Below are positions 27,176-35,362 of a DNA stretch of 64,000 nucleotides, in pieces. Under the pieces are notes generated by a model, which saw only the letters and a program-made list of their open reading frames with translations, searched no databases and was not told the origin of the DNA. This DNA is from Wenjunlia tyrosinilytica (lineage in GTDB: Bacteria; Actinomycetota; Actinomycetes; Streptomycetales; Streptomycetaceae). Numbering within the stretch: the first letter of the stretch is position 1; each line of letters opens with the position of its first letter. The stretch spans positions 1-64,000 of the forward strand of contig NZ_BMMS01000006.1 of assembly GCF_014646055.1 (NCBI RefSeq). The letters run 5' to 3'. Both the position numbers and the translations under genes were made by a program.

Positions 27176-27397
27176 TCAGTCGTAGTACCTGTGCTCCTCC
27201 ACCACGGGAGCGGCGGGGGACGGCGGCTGCATACGCCGCCGCTTGAAGATGCTGACGTAGGCCGCGATTCCGATGACGCCGACGCCCATCAGGATGAGTC
27301 CGATCAGGTCGACGTTCGCGCCGGCCAGGTGCCAGTTCACCCCGAAGGTGAGGATGGCGCCCACGGCGATGAGTGCGATGCAGCCGCCGATACCCAT
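27176..27397 (-). CDS. Small two-helix membrane protein (DUF6458-like)
   Basis: 73 residues: helix 1 IGGCIALIAVGAILTFGVNW, a short loop HLAGANVDLIG and helix 2 GLILMGVGVIGIAAYVSIF. A basic KRRRMQ stop and a Pro-rich cytoplasmic tail ending HRYYD follow. The compact form matches a common actinobacterial family of unknown function. ATG at 27397 is preceded by GGAG nine bases upstream. Longer upstream frames would not fit the family. Confidence 0.85.
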   Translation of the reverse strand: MGIGGCIALIAVGAILTFGVNWHLAGANVDLIGLILMGVGVIGIAAYVSIFKRRRMQPPSPAAPVVEEHRYYD

Positions 27398-27513
27398 GGG
27401 GAGTGTCTCCTTGTCTCTCGGGTGTTCACCCGGTCTGGGGCTGCGCCTACCCGCACTCGGCGGCGGTATGTTTCCCGGCCCGTGAGCCGCGGTCGCGAAG
27501 GAACCCGACGCGC

Positions 27514-27550
27514 AGGGGCGGCGGCGGTGTTGTCCACCGCCGCCGCCCCT
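27514..27550. terminator. Hairpin after the M18 aminopeptidase gene
   Basis: AGGGGCGGCGGCGGTG (27514-27529) and its exact complement (27535-27550) form 16-base arms around a 5-base loop, about 105 bases past the minus-strand aminopeptidase stop. Confidence 0.75.
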
Positions 27551-27655
27551 TGGCACTCCAACGCTCCATGCCGTCCCGGTCACCGCTCAACGGCCGCCCC
27601 GGCCAGGGCTCGAGGGCCGCCCCGGTCACCGTTCGACGGCCGCCGGGATGCGCGT

Positions 27656-28936
27656 TCACTCCTCCACGAACGACTTGAGCGCGCTCGCCAGCAGGAATGG
27701 GTCGTCGGCGCCGCACAGTTCGCGCGAGGAGTGCATCGACAGGGCGGCCACCCCCACGTCCACCGTGTGAATGCCCAGGCGGGCGGCGGTGATCGGGCCG
27801 ATGGTGGTGCCGCACGGCATCGAGTTGTTGGAGACGAACGCCTGCCACGGCACCGCCGCCCGCTCGCAGGCACGGGCGAAGACCGCGCGTCCCACCCCGT
27901 CGGTGGCGTAGCGCTGGTTGACGTTCACCTTCAGGATGGGGCCGCCGTTGGGCAGCGGGTGGTGGCCCGGCTCATGGCGGTCGCTGTAGTTGGGGTGCAC
28001 GGCGTGGCCCATGTCGGAGGACAGGCACACGGTGCCGGCGAAGGCACGGGCGCGGTCCTCGAGCGAGCCGCCCCGGGCGGCGATTGAGCGCTCCAGGACA
28101 TTGCCGAGCAGCGGCCCCTGGGCGCCGGTGTCGGATTGGCTGCCGTTCTCCTCGTGGTCGAAAGCGGCCAGGACGGGGATGTGGCGCGGGTCGCTGTCGG
28201 TGACCGAGGTGAGGGCCGCGGCGCCCGCGTGGACGGAGAGCAGGTTGTCCAGGCGGGGGGCGGCGAGCAGTTCACCGTCCCGGCCGAGGTAGGCGGGCGG
28301 CTGGATGTCGTGGACCATCAGGTCCCACCCGGCGATGTCGTCGGCGTCGACGTCCGCCTCCTCGGCGACGAAGGCGATGAGCGCGCCCTCCTCGACCCGG
28401 CCGAGTCCCCAGACCGGGGTGAGGTGGCGCTGCTTGTCCAGCGTCAGGCCCTCGTTGGCGGAGCGGTCGAGGTGGATGGCGAGCTGGGGGACGCGCAGGA
28501 GCGGGCGGTCGATGTGGACCAGGCGGGTGGAGCCGTCGCGCAGGGCCAGGCGCCCGGACAGGCCGAGGTCGCGGTCGAGCCAGGTGTTGTGCAGCGTGCC
28601 GCCGTAGAGCTCGACGGCGATCTGCCGCCAGCCCGCGGAGCCGGTGTCCGGGATGGGCTTGACGCGCAGGTTGGGCGAGTCGGTGTGCGCGCCGATGATG
28701 CGGAACGGGGTGGCGGCGGTGGCGCTTTCGGGGACGTACCAGGCGATCAGCGCGCCTGCGCGGATCACGTACCGGCCGCCGGCGGAACCGCTCCACGCCT
28801 CCGTCTCCGACAGCTGCCGGTACCCCGCCTTCTCCAGGCGTTCGGCCGCGCTCGCGACCGCGTGATAGGGGGACGGGCTCGCGCTGAGGTAGGCGATCAG
28901 GTCGTCGGTGTGGGTCCGGTCGAAGGCCGTGGCCAT
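27656..28936 (-). CDS. M18 family aminopeptidase
   Basis: 426 residues, the length of bacterial M18 (aspartyl) aminopeptidases. The zinc ligands and catalytic residues are readable in GAHTDSPNLRVKP, APRLDNLLSVHAG, FDHEENGSQSDTGA, SSDMGHAVHPNY and the C-terminal VGVAALSMHSSRE. These enzymes form dodecameric tetrahedral cages that trim N-terminal residues from peptides in the cytosol, plausibly downstream of the proteasome. Monocistronic, with a terminator behind it. Confidence 0.95.
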   Translation of the reverse strand: MATAFDRTHTDDLIAYLSASPSPYHAVASAAERLEKAGYRQLSETEAWSGSAGGRYVIRAGALIAWYVPESATAATPFRIIGAHTDSPNLRVKPIPDTGSAGWRQIAVELYGGTLHNTWLDRDLGLSGRLALRDGSTRLVHIDRPLLRVPQLAIHLDRSANEGLTLDKQRHLTPVWGLGRVEEGALIAFVAEEADVDADDIAGWDLMVHDIQPPAYLGRDGELLAAPRLDNLLSVHAGAAALTSVTDSDPRHIPVLAAFDHEENGSQSDTGAQGPLLGNVLERSIAARGGSLEDRARAFAGTVCLSSDMGHAVHPNYSDRHEPGHHPLPNGGPILKVNVNQRYATDGVGRAVFARACERAAVPWQAFVSNNSMPCGTTIGPITAARLGIHTVDVGVAALSMHSSRELCGADDPFLLASALKSFVEE

Positions 28937-29009
28937 GGTCTGCCTGCTTTCTGGAGCGTTTCCTCGCTGTGTCCTCGCAGTGCCAATCTACAAAGTCGTA
29001 GTACAAAAC

Positions 29010-29043
29010 GTCCCCCGCACCGGGAGCCACCGGTGCGGGGGAC
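29010..29043 (-). terminator. Intrinsic terminator of the acyl-CoA dehydrogenase gene
   Basis: GTCCCCCGCACCGG (29010-29023) and its exact complement (29030-29043) flank a 6-base loop. On the minus strand the stem is followed by GTTTTGT, a U-rich run, 75 bases after the acyl-CoA dehydrogenase stop. Confidence 0.88.
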
Positions 29044-29117
29044 TTCTGGGCCTTCTGGGTCCGCTCCCCGTCCGTTTCGCGGGCGGCTCGCGGGCGGGGA
29101 GGGGACCGTCGGGCGGA

Positions 29118-30944
29118 CTAGAACGCCTCTTCGGGCAGCTCCATGATCTCGTTGTCGATGGACTCGGCGAGCGAGCGCTGGGTGGCGACGAGCGGCAGGA
29201 CGTTGCGCGCGAAGAACTTCGCGGCGGCGACCTTGCCGGTGTAGAAGGACTTGTCCTTCGCCGACGCGGTCGGGAGCTTGTCCAGTGCCACGCAGGCCTG
29301 GCGCAGCAGCAGGTAGCCGATGACGACGTCGCCGCTGGCCATGAGCAGGCGGGTGGTGTTCTGGCCCACCTTGTAGATGTTCTTGACGTCCTGCTCGGTG
29401 GCCGCGAGGTCGGTCAGCATGGTGCCGACGATCGCCTCGAGGTCGACGGCGGCCTGGGCGAGCAGGGCGCGCTCGGCCGCGAGCTCCTCGCCGCCGGTCT
29501 CCGTTCCGAGGAACTTCTTGATCTCCTCGGACAGGGTGGTGAGCGCCTGGCCCTGGTCGCGGACGATCTTGCGGAAGAAGAAGTCCTGGCCCTGGATCGC
29601 CGTGGTGCCTTCGTAGAGGGTGTCGATCTTGGCGTCCCGGATGTACTGCTCGATCGGGTACTCCTGGAGGTACCCGGAGCCACCGAGGGTCTGGAGGGAC
29701 TGGGCGAGCTGCTCGTAGGACTTCTCCGAGCCGTAGCCCTTGACGATGGGCAGGAGCAGGTCGTTGAGACGGTGCGAGACGGAGGCGTCCTCGCCGGCGG
29801 CCTCGGCGGCCTGGATGTCGTCCTGGACGGAGGCGGTGTAGAGCACGAGGGCGCGCATGCCCTCGGCGTACGCCTTCTGCGTCATGAGCGAGCGGCGCAC
29901 GTCCGGGTGGTGGGTGATGGTGACGCGCGGCGCGGTCTTGTCGGTGAACTTCGCCAGGTCGGCGCCCTGCACCCGCTCCTTGGCGTACTCGAGGGCGTTG
30001 AGGTAGCCGGTGGAGAGGGTGGCTATGGCCTTCGTGCCGACCATCATCCGGGCGAACTCGATGATCTTGAACATCTGGCGGATGCCGTCGTGCTTCTCGC
30101 CGAGCAGCCAGCCCTTGGCCGGGTGGTTGGCGCCGAAGGTGATCTCGCAGGTGTTGGAGACCTTCAGGCCCATCTTCTTCTCGACGTTGGTGGCGTAGGC
30201 GCCGTTGCGTTCGCCGAGCTCGCCGGTCTCCCAGTCGAAGTCGTACTTCGGCACGATGAACAGGGACAGGCCTTTCGTGCCGGGGCCGTGTCCCTCGGGG
30301 CGGGCGAGCACGAAGTGGATGATGTTCTCGGACATGTCGTGCTCACCGGAGGTGATGAAGCGCTTCACGCCCTCGATGTGCCAGGTGCCGTCCTCCTGCT
30401 CGACCGCCTTGGCACGGCCGGCGCCCACGTCGGAGCCCGCGTCGGGCTCGGTGAGCACCATGGTGGAGCCCCACTGCTGGTCCACCATCAGCTTGGCGAT
30501 GCGCTGCTGCTCCTCGGTGCCCTCCTCGAAGAGGACGCCCGCGAAGGCGGGGCCGGAGGAGTACATCCACACGGCGGGGTTGGAGCCCAGCACCATCTCG
30601 GCGTAAGCCCAGGTCAGGGAGCGGGGCGCGTTGGTGCCGCCGATCTCCTCCGGGATGCCCAGGCGCCACCACTCGGCGTCCATGAACGCCTTGTAGGAGT
30701 TCTTGAACGACTCCGGTACGGTGGCCGTGCTGGTGTGCGGGTCGAACACCGGGGGGTTCCGGTCGGCATCGGCGAACGACTCGGCCAGCTCGTTGCTGGC
30801 GAGGCGCTCTATCTCGCTCAGGACGCTGCGTGCGGTGTCCACGTCCATCTCGGCGAACGGTCCGGTGCCGTAGAGCTTGTCGCGGCCGAGTACCTCGAAG
30901 AGGTTGAACTCCAGGTCGCGGAGATTTGACTTGTAGTGGCCCAT
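29118..30944 (-). CDS. Acyl-CoA dehydrogenase, long (about 600 aa) subfamily
   Basis: 608 residues. It starts with the short motif [20 protein letters not shown] that marks the large FadE/DmdC-type subfamily. The FAD-binding middle domain has [14 protein letters not shown] and [16 protein letters not shown]. The C-terminal helical domain shows [36 protein letters not shown], with the catalytic base in the DTLYEGTT run, then a family-specific extra helical domain. It introduces the trans-2 double bond in beta-oxidation of an acyl-CoA or a sulfur-containing acyl-CoA. ATG at 30944 has GGAGAG eight bases ahead. Confidence 0.94.
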   Translation of the reverse strand: MGHYKSNLRDLEFNLFEVLGRDKLYGTGPFAEMDVDTARSVLSEIERLASNELAESFADADRNPPVFDPHTSTATVPESFKNSYKAFMDAEWWRLGIPEEIGGTNAPRSLTWAYAEMVLGSNPAVWMYSSGPAFAGVLFEEGTEEQQRIAKLMVDQQWGSTMVLTEPDAGSDVGAGRAKAVEQEDGTWHIEGVKRFITSGEHDMSENIIHFVLARPEGHGPGTKGLSLFIVPKYDFDWETGELGERNGAYATNVEKKMGLKVSNTCEITFGANHPAKGWLLGEKHDGIRQMFKIIEFARMMVGTKAIATLSTGYLNALEYAKERVQGADLAKFTDKTAPRVTITHHPDVRRSLMTQKAYAEGMRALVLYTASVQDDIQAAEAAGEDASVSHRLNDLLLPIVKGYGSEKSYEQLAQSLQTLGGSGYLQEYPIEQYIRDAKIDTLYEGTTAIQGQDFFFRKIVRDQGQALTTLSEEIKKFLGTETGGEELAAERALLAQAAVDLEAIVGTMLTDLAATEQDVKNIYKVGQNTTRLLMASGDVVIGYLLLRQACVALDKLPTASAKDKSFYTGKVAAAKFFARNVLPLVATQRSLAESIDNEIMELPEEAF

Positions 30945-30970
30945 AGCAACAGCTCTCCGTTTTCCCAGGG

Positions 30971-30995
30971 CGGTAGTCTGCTTACCAATCGGTAG
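30971..30995. promoter_or_regulatory. Candidate TetR-type operator upstream of the acyl-CoA dehydrogenase
   Basis: TACC-AATC-GGTA (30983-30994) is a perfect dyad. CGGTAG occurs at 30971-30976 and again at 30990-30995. These sit 27-51 bases upstream of the start, where a fatty-acid-responsive repressor would act. No such repressor is encoded nearby. Confidence 0.45.
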
Positions 30996-31112
30996 CACCC
31001 CACTATGCTACTGGTGAGTAACACAAATCAACCGGTTCACCGAAGTACCTCGTGAGGCGCATGTCACCCGGCCCCGCTCCAGGGGCGCTCGCGACTGGCT
31101 ACGCTGTACCGC

Positions 31113-31577
31113 GTGTACGGCTACGACCAGAGTGTGAGCGGTGGACCGGGCCCTGACTACCAGCAGGCGCCGCCGGCTCCTGACGGGTACGGCGGCCAGC
31201 CGCTGTACCCGGAGCCGTCCAGCCCGTCACTGGCCGACGCGGTACGCGCGTTCACCACGGGTTCGATGTCGGCCGAGGACTTCCAGTCCATATTCGCCTC
31301 GTCCCGTGTGTACTGCCCCCGCGGTGAGCGGCCCGGCTTCCTGGCCCTGCACAACACCCAGCAACCGGTGATCCCGATGTTCACCACGCTCAAGGAGCTG
31401 CGCCGGTACGCGGGCAAGGAGTCCAAGTACTTCGTGATCACCGGGGCCGAGGTGCTGGACCTGCTGCCGACCGGCTACGGCTTCGTGCTCGACATGGAGG
31501 GCGAGCACCGGATGGTGTTCGACGCCAAGGCCGTCGAGCAGATGGTCGACTTCACCATGCGCCGGATGTACGGCTGA
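31113..31577 (+). CDS. SseB-domain protein
   Basis: 154 residues from a GTG start. A Gly/Pro/Tyr-rich N-terminal tail (YGYDQSVSGGPGPDYQQ) is followed by an SseB-like domain: VYCPRGERPGFLALHN, VIPMFTTLKELRRYAG, YFVITGAEVLDLLPTGYGFVLD. Such proteins are common next to secretion or ESX loci in actinomycetes, but nothing of that kind is adjacent here. No Shine-Dalgarno sequence precedes the GTG; TACGCT 8 bases upstream could be a -10 box, implying a leaderless message. Confidence 0.82.
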   Translation: MYGYDQSVSGGPGPDYQQAPPAPDGYGGQPLYPEPSSPSLADAVRAFTTGSMSAEDFQSIFASSRVYCPRGERPGFLALHNTQQPVIPMFTTLKELRRYAGKESKYFVITGAEVLDLLPTGYGFVLDMEGEHRMVFDAKAVEQMVDFTMRRMYG

Positions 31578-31714
31578 CCGGCTCGCTCGGGCACCCGCCT
31601 GTACGCGCGGACGCGCCTCCGCCTCCCTCCGGCCTCCCGGGTCGCTCCCGCCTTCGCCGAAAATCGCCCACGGGCCTGATCGGGAATGAAGCACTCCTTG
31701 CGGGTTGTTCGAAA

Positions 31715-31729
31715 TTCAACTAACTTGAA
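31715..31729. promoter_or_regulatory. Dyad TTCAA-CTAAC-TTGAA upstream of the pirin remnant
   Basis: A perfect 5-base inverted repeat with a 5-base spacer in an AT-richer stretch, about 23 bases before the pirin ATG. It is a probable operator or part of the pirin promoter, still intact although the gene is broken. Confidence 0.5.
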
Positions 31730-31752
31730 CGTTGAACACCAAGGAGGCCGTC

Positions 31753-32533
31753 ATGCCCGCAGTGACTGTGGACAACCCCCTGACCCTGCCGCGCGTCACC
31801 ACGCCCGTCCCCGGCGTGGCGACCGCGCGCCCCGTGCTCTCCGTCACGTCTGATCGACGGAAGCTTCGTGCACAGCGACTCCACCGGTGGTGGAGGGGTT
31901 CTGGGCGGCGGCGACACCCAGTGGATGACCGCCGGCGGCGGCATCCTGCACATCGAGGCTCCTCCGGAGGAGCTGGTGATGAGCGGCGGCCTCTTCCACG
32001 GCCTCCAGCTCTGGGTGAACCTTCCGCGCGAGCAGAAGATGATGAACCCCAAGTACCAGGACATCGGCGGCGGCCAGGTCAAGCTGCTGACCACCCCGGA
32101 CGGCGGCTCCCTGCTGCGGCTGATCGCGGGCGGGCTCGACGGCCACAGCGGCCCGGGAGTCACCCAGACCCCCATCACGCTGATCCACGCCACCATCAGC
32201 CCCGGCGCCGAGATCACCCTGCCCTGGCGCCCCGACTTCAACGCCCTCGTCTACGCCCTGGCGGGCCGCGGCACGGCGGGCGCCGAGGGGCGGCCGTTCG
32301 AGACGGGGCAGGCCGTGGCCTTCGGGCGCGGTGACTCGGTGACCCTTCGGGCCGCCGAGACCCAGGAGTCGCGCAGCCCCGATCTGGAGGTCGTCCTCCT
32401 CGGTGGGCGGCCGATCCGCGAGCCGATGGTGCAGTACGGGCCGTTCGTGATGAACAGCCAGGTGGAGCTCGCCCAGGCCTTCGAGGACTTCAAGGCGGGC
32501 CGCCTGGGACAGATACCGGCGGAGCACGTCTGA
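31753..32533 (+). pseudogene. Pirin, with internal deletion and frameshift
   Basis: AAGGAGG and an ATG at 31753 start a normal pirin N-terminus (MPAVTVDNPLTLPRV ... PVLSVT). After codon 32 (31848) the reading frame shifts, and the sequence jumps to LIDGSFVHSDSTGGGG, beginning at 31850. This normally follows the metal-binding HPHRGFETVTY stretch. About 60 codons, including the first two His ligands, are gone. The rest is well preserved (QWMTAGGGILHIEAPPEELVMSG, VVLLGGRPIREPM, QYGPFVMNSQVEL) and stays open to 32533; a GTG at 31868 could still give a 221-residue fragment. Pirins are cupin-fold quercetinase-like or regulatory proteins. Confidence 0.85.
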
Positions 32534-32554
32534 TCCCGGACACCGGCAGGCTCA

Positions 32555-32601
32555 TACGCTCGGGCCCGGCCACGCGCACGCGGTGGCCGGGCCCGAGCGT
32601 A
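32555..32601. terminator. Strong bidirectional hairpin after pirin
   Basis: Perfect 19-base arms (TACGCTCGGGCCCGGCCAC and complement) around a 9-base loop, in the gap between convergent genes. Confidence 0.88.
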
Positions 32602-32625
32602 GTCCACGGTTTCGGGTGCGCCGGT

Positions 32626-32651
32626 CGGGGAGCCCCGTACGGGGCTCCCCG
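32626..32651. terminator. Second hairpin, 26-base perfect palindrome
   Basis: CGGGGAGCCCCGT and its exact complement meet with no spacer, 42 bases before the stop of the minus-strand lipoprotein gene. It probably terminates that transcript. Confidence 0.75.
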
Positions 32652-32692
32652 CGCTCTCCGGAAGGCCGGCCGCACGACCCAGCCGGCTCGGC

Positions 32693-33073
32693 TCAGCAGT
32701 CGGTGCCGATGCAGGTGGTGTTGAAAACGATCTTGGAGCCCGCCGTGCCGACGAACTTGACGCCGGTGATCCTCGCGTTCTTCCCCACCTCCGCCTGAGC
32801 GTTCTTGTCGACCGAGCCGTTCAGCGTCACCGGTTCGTTCTTGGTGGTGACGCCGGTGCAGTTCACCTCGTAGGCGCTGTCGCCCTGGGAAGTGCTCTTG
32901 CACGACAGCTCACCCTGGATGGGGTACCCCGCGTTCTTGAACGCCGCGGCGCCCGCCTGAGAGGTGGCGGTGCGCACGATCGAGCCGCCGAGCTGCTGAG
33001 TCGTGTCCGAGCAGGCTACGGACGCGAGCGTCACCGCTGCGACAGCCCCCAGGACCGATACGAATCGCCTCAT
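32693..33073 (-). CDS. Putative lipoprotein (DUF4333-like)
   Basis: 126 residues. Signal peptide RFVSVLGAVAAVTLASVAC with Cys21 as the probable lipidation site; the -3 residue is Ser rather than the usual Leu, so the lipobox is imperfect. The mature part is small with cysteines in ELSCKST, EVNCTG and the C-terminal TTCIGTDC, which may pair. The GELSCKS...VNCTG pattern recalls small actinobacterial DUF4333 lipoproteins. Surface-exposed, function unknown. Confidence 0.75.
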   Translation of the reverse strand: MRRFVSVLGAVAAVTLASVACSDTTQQLGGSIVRTATSQAGAAAFKNAGYPIQGELSCKSTSQGDSAYEVNCTGVTTKNEPVTLNGSVDKNAQAEVGKNARITGVKFVGTAGSKIVFNTTCIGTDC

Positions 33074-33197
33074 ACGTCACCATAGACACCGTCCCGGCGC
33101 GGCCGCAGCCGGAGAGCGGCCCCGGACGGGTGAGTCCCCCGTGTGTCGCACGGTCGGCGACATTCGTTCCACCACCGGGGTAATAGGTGTAGGGGCC

Positions 33198-34568
33198 ATG
33201 CCCTCCACCGCCGTCGCCCTGTTCACCTCCGACCTGCGCCTGCACGACAACCCCGTGCTGCGTGCCGCCCTCGCCGAGGCCGACGAGGTGGTTCCGCTGT
33301 TCGTGCTCGACGACGGTGTGCGCTCGGCGGGCTTCGCCACCGCGAACCGGTCCGCCTTCCTCGCCGACTGCCTCACCGACCTCGACTCGGGGCTGCGCGA
33401 GCGCGGTGGGCGGCTGGTGCTGCGCGCGGGAGACGCCGTCGAGCAGGTGTGCCGGGTGGCGCACGAGACCGGCGCCGGACAGGTGCACCTCGCGGCAGGC
33501 GCCAGCCGCTACGCCGTGCGCCGCGAGGAACGGCTGCGTACGGCGCTCGCGGGAGGCCGCTCCACGGGGGGACACTGCACTCTGCGGGTCCATGACGCGG
33601 TGGTGACCGCGGTCGCCCCCGGTGCGCAGACCCCCGCGGGCAAGGACCACTTCGCGGTGTTCACGCCCTACTTCCGCCAGTGGGAGCGGGCCGAGACGCG
33701 TGATCCGCTGGCCGCTCCCCGTGGGGTCCGGGTGCCGGAGGACATCGGTTCGCTTCCCCTGCCCGAGCGGCCGGGCGGCATCTCGCCGGGCCTGGCCCGG
33801 GGAGGGGAGAGCGAGGCGAGGCGGCGGTTCGCCGCATGGGAGAGGGCGGGGCTCGACGAGTACGCGGACCGGCACGACGACCTCGCCGGCGACGCCACCT
33901 CCCGCATGTCGCCCTTCTTCCACTTCGGCTGCCTCTCACCGGTGGAGGCCGTGCGGAGGGCGCGCAGGCGCGGCGGCGAGGGCGCCCAGGCGTACGTGCG
34001 CCAGCTGGCCTGGCGCGACTTCCACCACCAGGTGCTCCATGCCCGCCCCGACGCGGCCACCGCGGACTACCGGACCAAGGGCGACCGCTGGCGCGCCGAC
34101 GAGAAGGAGATCGCCGCCTGGAAGGAGGGGCGCACCGGCTACCCCGTCGTGGACGCGGGGATGCGGCAGCTCGCGCACGAGGGCTGGATGCACAACCGGG
34201 CGAGGCTGCTGACCGCGAGCTTTCTCGCCAAGACCCTCTACACGGACTGGAGGGTGGGCGCCCGGCACTTCCTCGACCTGCTCGTCGACGGCGATGTGGC
34301 GAACAACCAGCTCAACTGGCAGTGGGTGGCGGGCACGGGCACCGACACCCGCCCGAACCGGATCCTCAATCCGCTCGCCCAGGCCAAGCGCTTCGATCCG
34401 AACGGCGAGTATGTGCGCCGCTGGGTCCCCGAGCTCGCCGGCGTCGAGGGCCCGGCCGTGCACCGGCCCTGGAGGCAGGCCGAGCTCCCCGGTGACTATC
34501 CCGCGCCGATCGTGGACCTCGACGAGGGCGCTGCGCGCATGCGGGCGGCACGGGGCCGGGACCGGTGA
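33198..34568 (+). CDS. phr: Deoxyribodipyrimidine photolyase
   Basis: 456 residues. N-terminal antenna-binding domain (ALFTSDLRLHDNPVLRAAL) and C-terminal FAD/DNA-binding domain with the canonical run RQLAWRDFHHQVL, VDAGMRQLAHEGWMHNRARL, TDWRVGARHFLDLLVDGD and NNQLNWQWVAGTGTD. It repairs cyclobutane pyrimidine dimers with blue light, and the tryptophans of the electron-transfer chain are in place. ATG at 33198; the ribosome-binding sequence is very close, and TAATAG (33181-33186) upstream may be a -10 box, so the leader is short. Confidence 0.94.
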   Translation: MPSTAVALFTSDLRLHDNPVLRAALAEADEVVPLFVLDDGVRSAGFATANRSAFLADCLTDLDSGLRERGGRLVLRAGDAVEQVCRVAHETGAGQVHLAAGASRYAVRREERLRTALAGGRSTGGHCTLRVHDAVVTAVAPGAQTPAGKDHFAVFTPYFRQWERAETRDPLAAPRGVRVPEDIGSLPLPERPGGISPGLARGGESEARRRFAAWERAGLDEYADRHDDLAGDATSRMSPFFHFGCLSPVEAVRRARRRGGEGAQAYVRQLAWRDFHHQVLHARPDAATADYRTKGDRWRADEKEIAAWKEGRTGYPVVDAGMRQLAHEGWMHNRARLLTASFLAKTLYTDWRVGARHFLDLLVDGDVANNQLNWQWVAGTGTDTRPNRILNPLAQAKRFDPNGEYVRRWVPELAGVEGPAVHRPWRQAELPGDYPAPIVDLDEGAARMRAARGRDR

Positions 34569-34569
34569 G

Positions 34570-34690
34570 TGAAGGGGAGGAGAACGGGGACCTGGAGGGG
34601 AGGCGGGGAAGAGGGGAAGGCGGGGAAGGCGGGGAAGAAGGGGAGGCGGGGAAGGGGCGACGGGCAGGGGAGACTTGGGAAGGGGCGGGA
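34570..34690. repeat. G-rich polypurine tract with GGGGAAGGC-like repeats
   Basis: The gap after the photolyase gene is almost entirely purine on the plus strand, with many GGGGAAG/GGGGAGG units. The run carries more than four G3-4 blocks with short spacers, so it could fold as G-quadruplex or R-loop DNA. No gene is supported. Confidence 0.7.
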
Positions 34691-34696
34691 TAACGG

Positions 34697-34726
34697 TTCG
34701 ACAGGCCGGTCGGGGCGGGCGAGTAT
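34697..34726 (+). promoter_or_regulatory. Probable promoter of the DinB-like gene
   Basis: TTCGAC (34697-34702), an 18-base spacer and GAGTAT (34721-34726) place the transcription start at about the ATG (34734), suggesting a leaderless message. No Shine-Dalgarno sequence is present. Confidence 0.5.
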
Positions 34727-34733
34727 CCCCGTC

Positions 34734-35249
34734 ATGACGTCACCTGAGCGCACCGACATCCCCGCATCGTGGGACGAGCGCACGATGCTCACCACGTTCC
34801 TCGACTACACCCGCGCCACCGTGCACGAGAAGTGCGCCGGCCTGTCACAGGAAGGGGCGAGCGCCGCCCCGCTGCCGACCTCGCCGCTGATGACCGTGGG
34901 TGGACTGGTCAGCCATCTGTACTGGGTGGAGCAGCACTGGTTCGAGGCAGTGCTGCTCGGCCAGGAGATCCACGGCCCCTGGACCGAGGACGACCCGGAC
35001 CGGGAGATGCGCCTCGGCGCCGAGACACCGCTGGCCGAACTCCTGGCGCGGTACGAGGACCAGAGCGCCCGCTACCGGGAACTCGTCGCCACGCTGGACC
35101 TCGACACCCCCTCCAAGCGGAATCGGGGGAGCTCGGGGGAGCCGGTGACGCTGCGCTGGATCCTGTTCCACCTCATCGAGGAGACCGCCCGGCACAACGG
35201 GCACCTGGACATCCTCCGTGAGATGGCCGACGGGGTCACCGGGGACTGA
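34734..35249 (+). CDS. DinB family protein (DUF664)
   Basis: 171 residues forming one four-helix DinB-like bundle. The three probable metal-binding His are in LVSHLYWVEQHWF and LIEETARHNGHLDILRE. Related proteins are mycothiol- or bacillithiol-dependent transferases, or unknown. ATG at 34734 coincides with the predicted transcription start. Long frames starting upstream would run through the G-rich repeat and are rejected. Confidence 0.88.
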   Translation: MTSPERTDIPASWDERTMLTTFLDYTRATVHEKCAGLSQEGASAAPLPTSPLMTVGGLVSHLYWVEQHWFEAVLLGQEIHGPWTEDDPDREMRLGAETPLAELLARYEDQSARYRELVATLDLDTPSKRNRGSSGEPVTLRWILFHLIEETARHNGHLDILREMADGVTGD

Positions 35250-35294
35250 GGGCCGGGTCGGCAGCGCCGCCCGCGCGAATGGTCCGCGGGCTCA

Positions 35295-35332
35295 AGCCTG
35301 TCCGCCGACCAGGCGCGACCGGCGGACAGGCT
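35295..35332. terminator. Terminator hairpin between convergent genes
   Basis: AGCCTGTCCGCCG (35295-35307) and its exact complement (35320-35332) form 13-base arms around a 12-base loop, between the DinB-like and repeat-protein stops. Confidence 0.82.
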
Positions 35333-35362
35333 GCTCGTTCGGGCCGTGGGCCCCAGGGCCTG

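Noticed and set aside
28908-30929. A 673-codon open frame opposite the acyl-CoA dehydrogenase
   Set aside because: The dehydrogenase frame has clear family motifs and a ribosome-binding site; this one is compositionally a shadow and has no motif.
31868-32533. Independent intact 221-residue cupin gene
   Set aside because: It has no ribosome-binding site at its GTG and continues a pirin whose N-terminus lies just upstream in another frame, so it is part of one broken gene.
34569-34733. N-terminal extension of the DinB-like protein (KGRRTGTWRGGGEEGKAGK-type)
   Set aside because: It is the translation of the G-rich repeat. The predicted promoter and the family start both point to the ATG at 34734.
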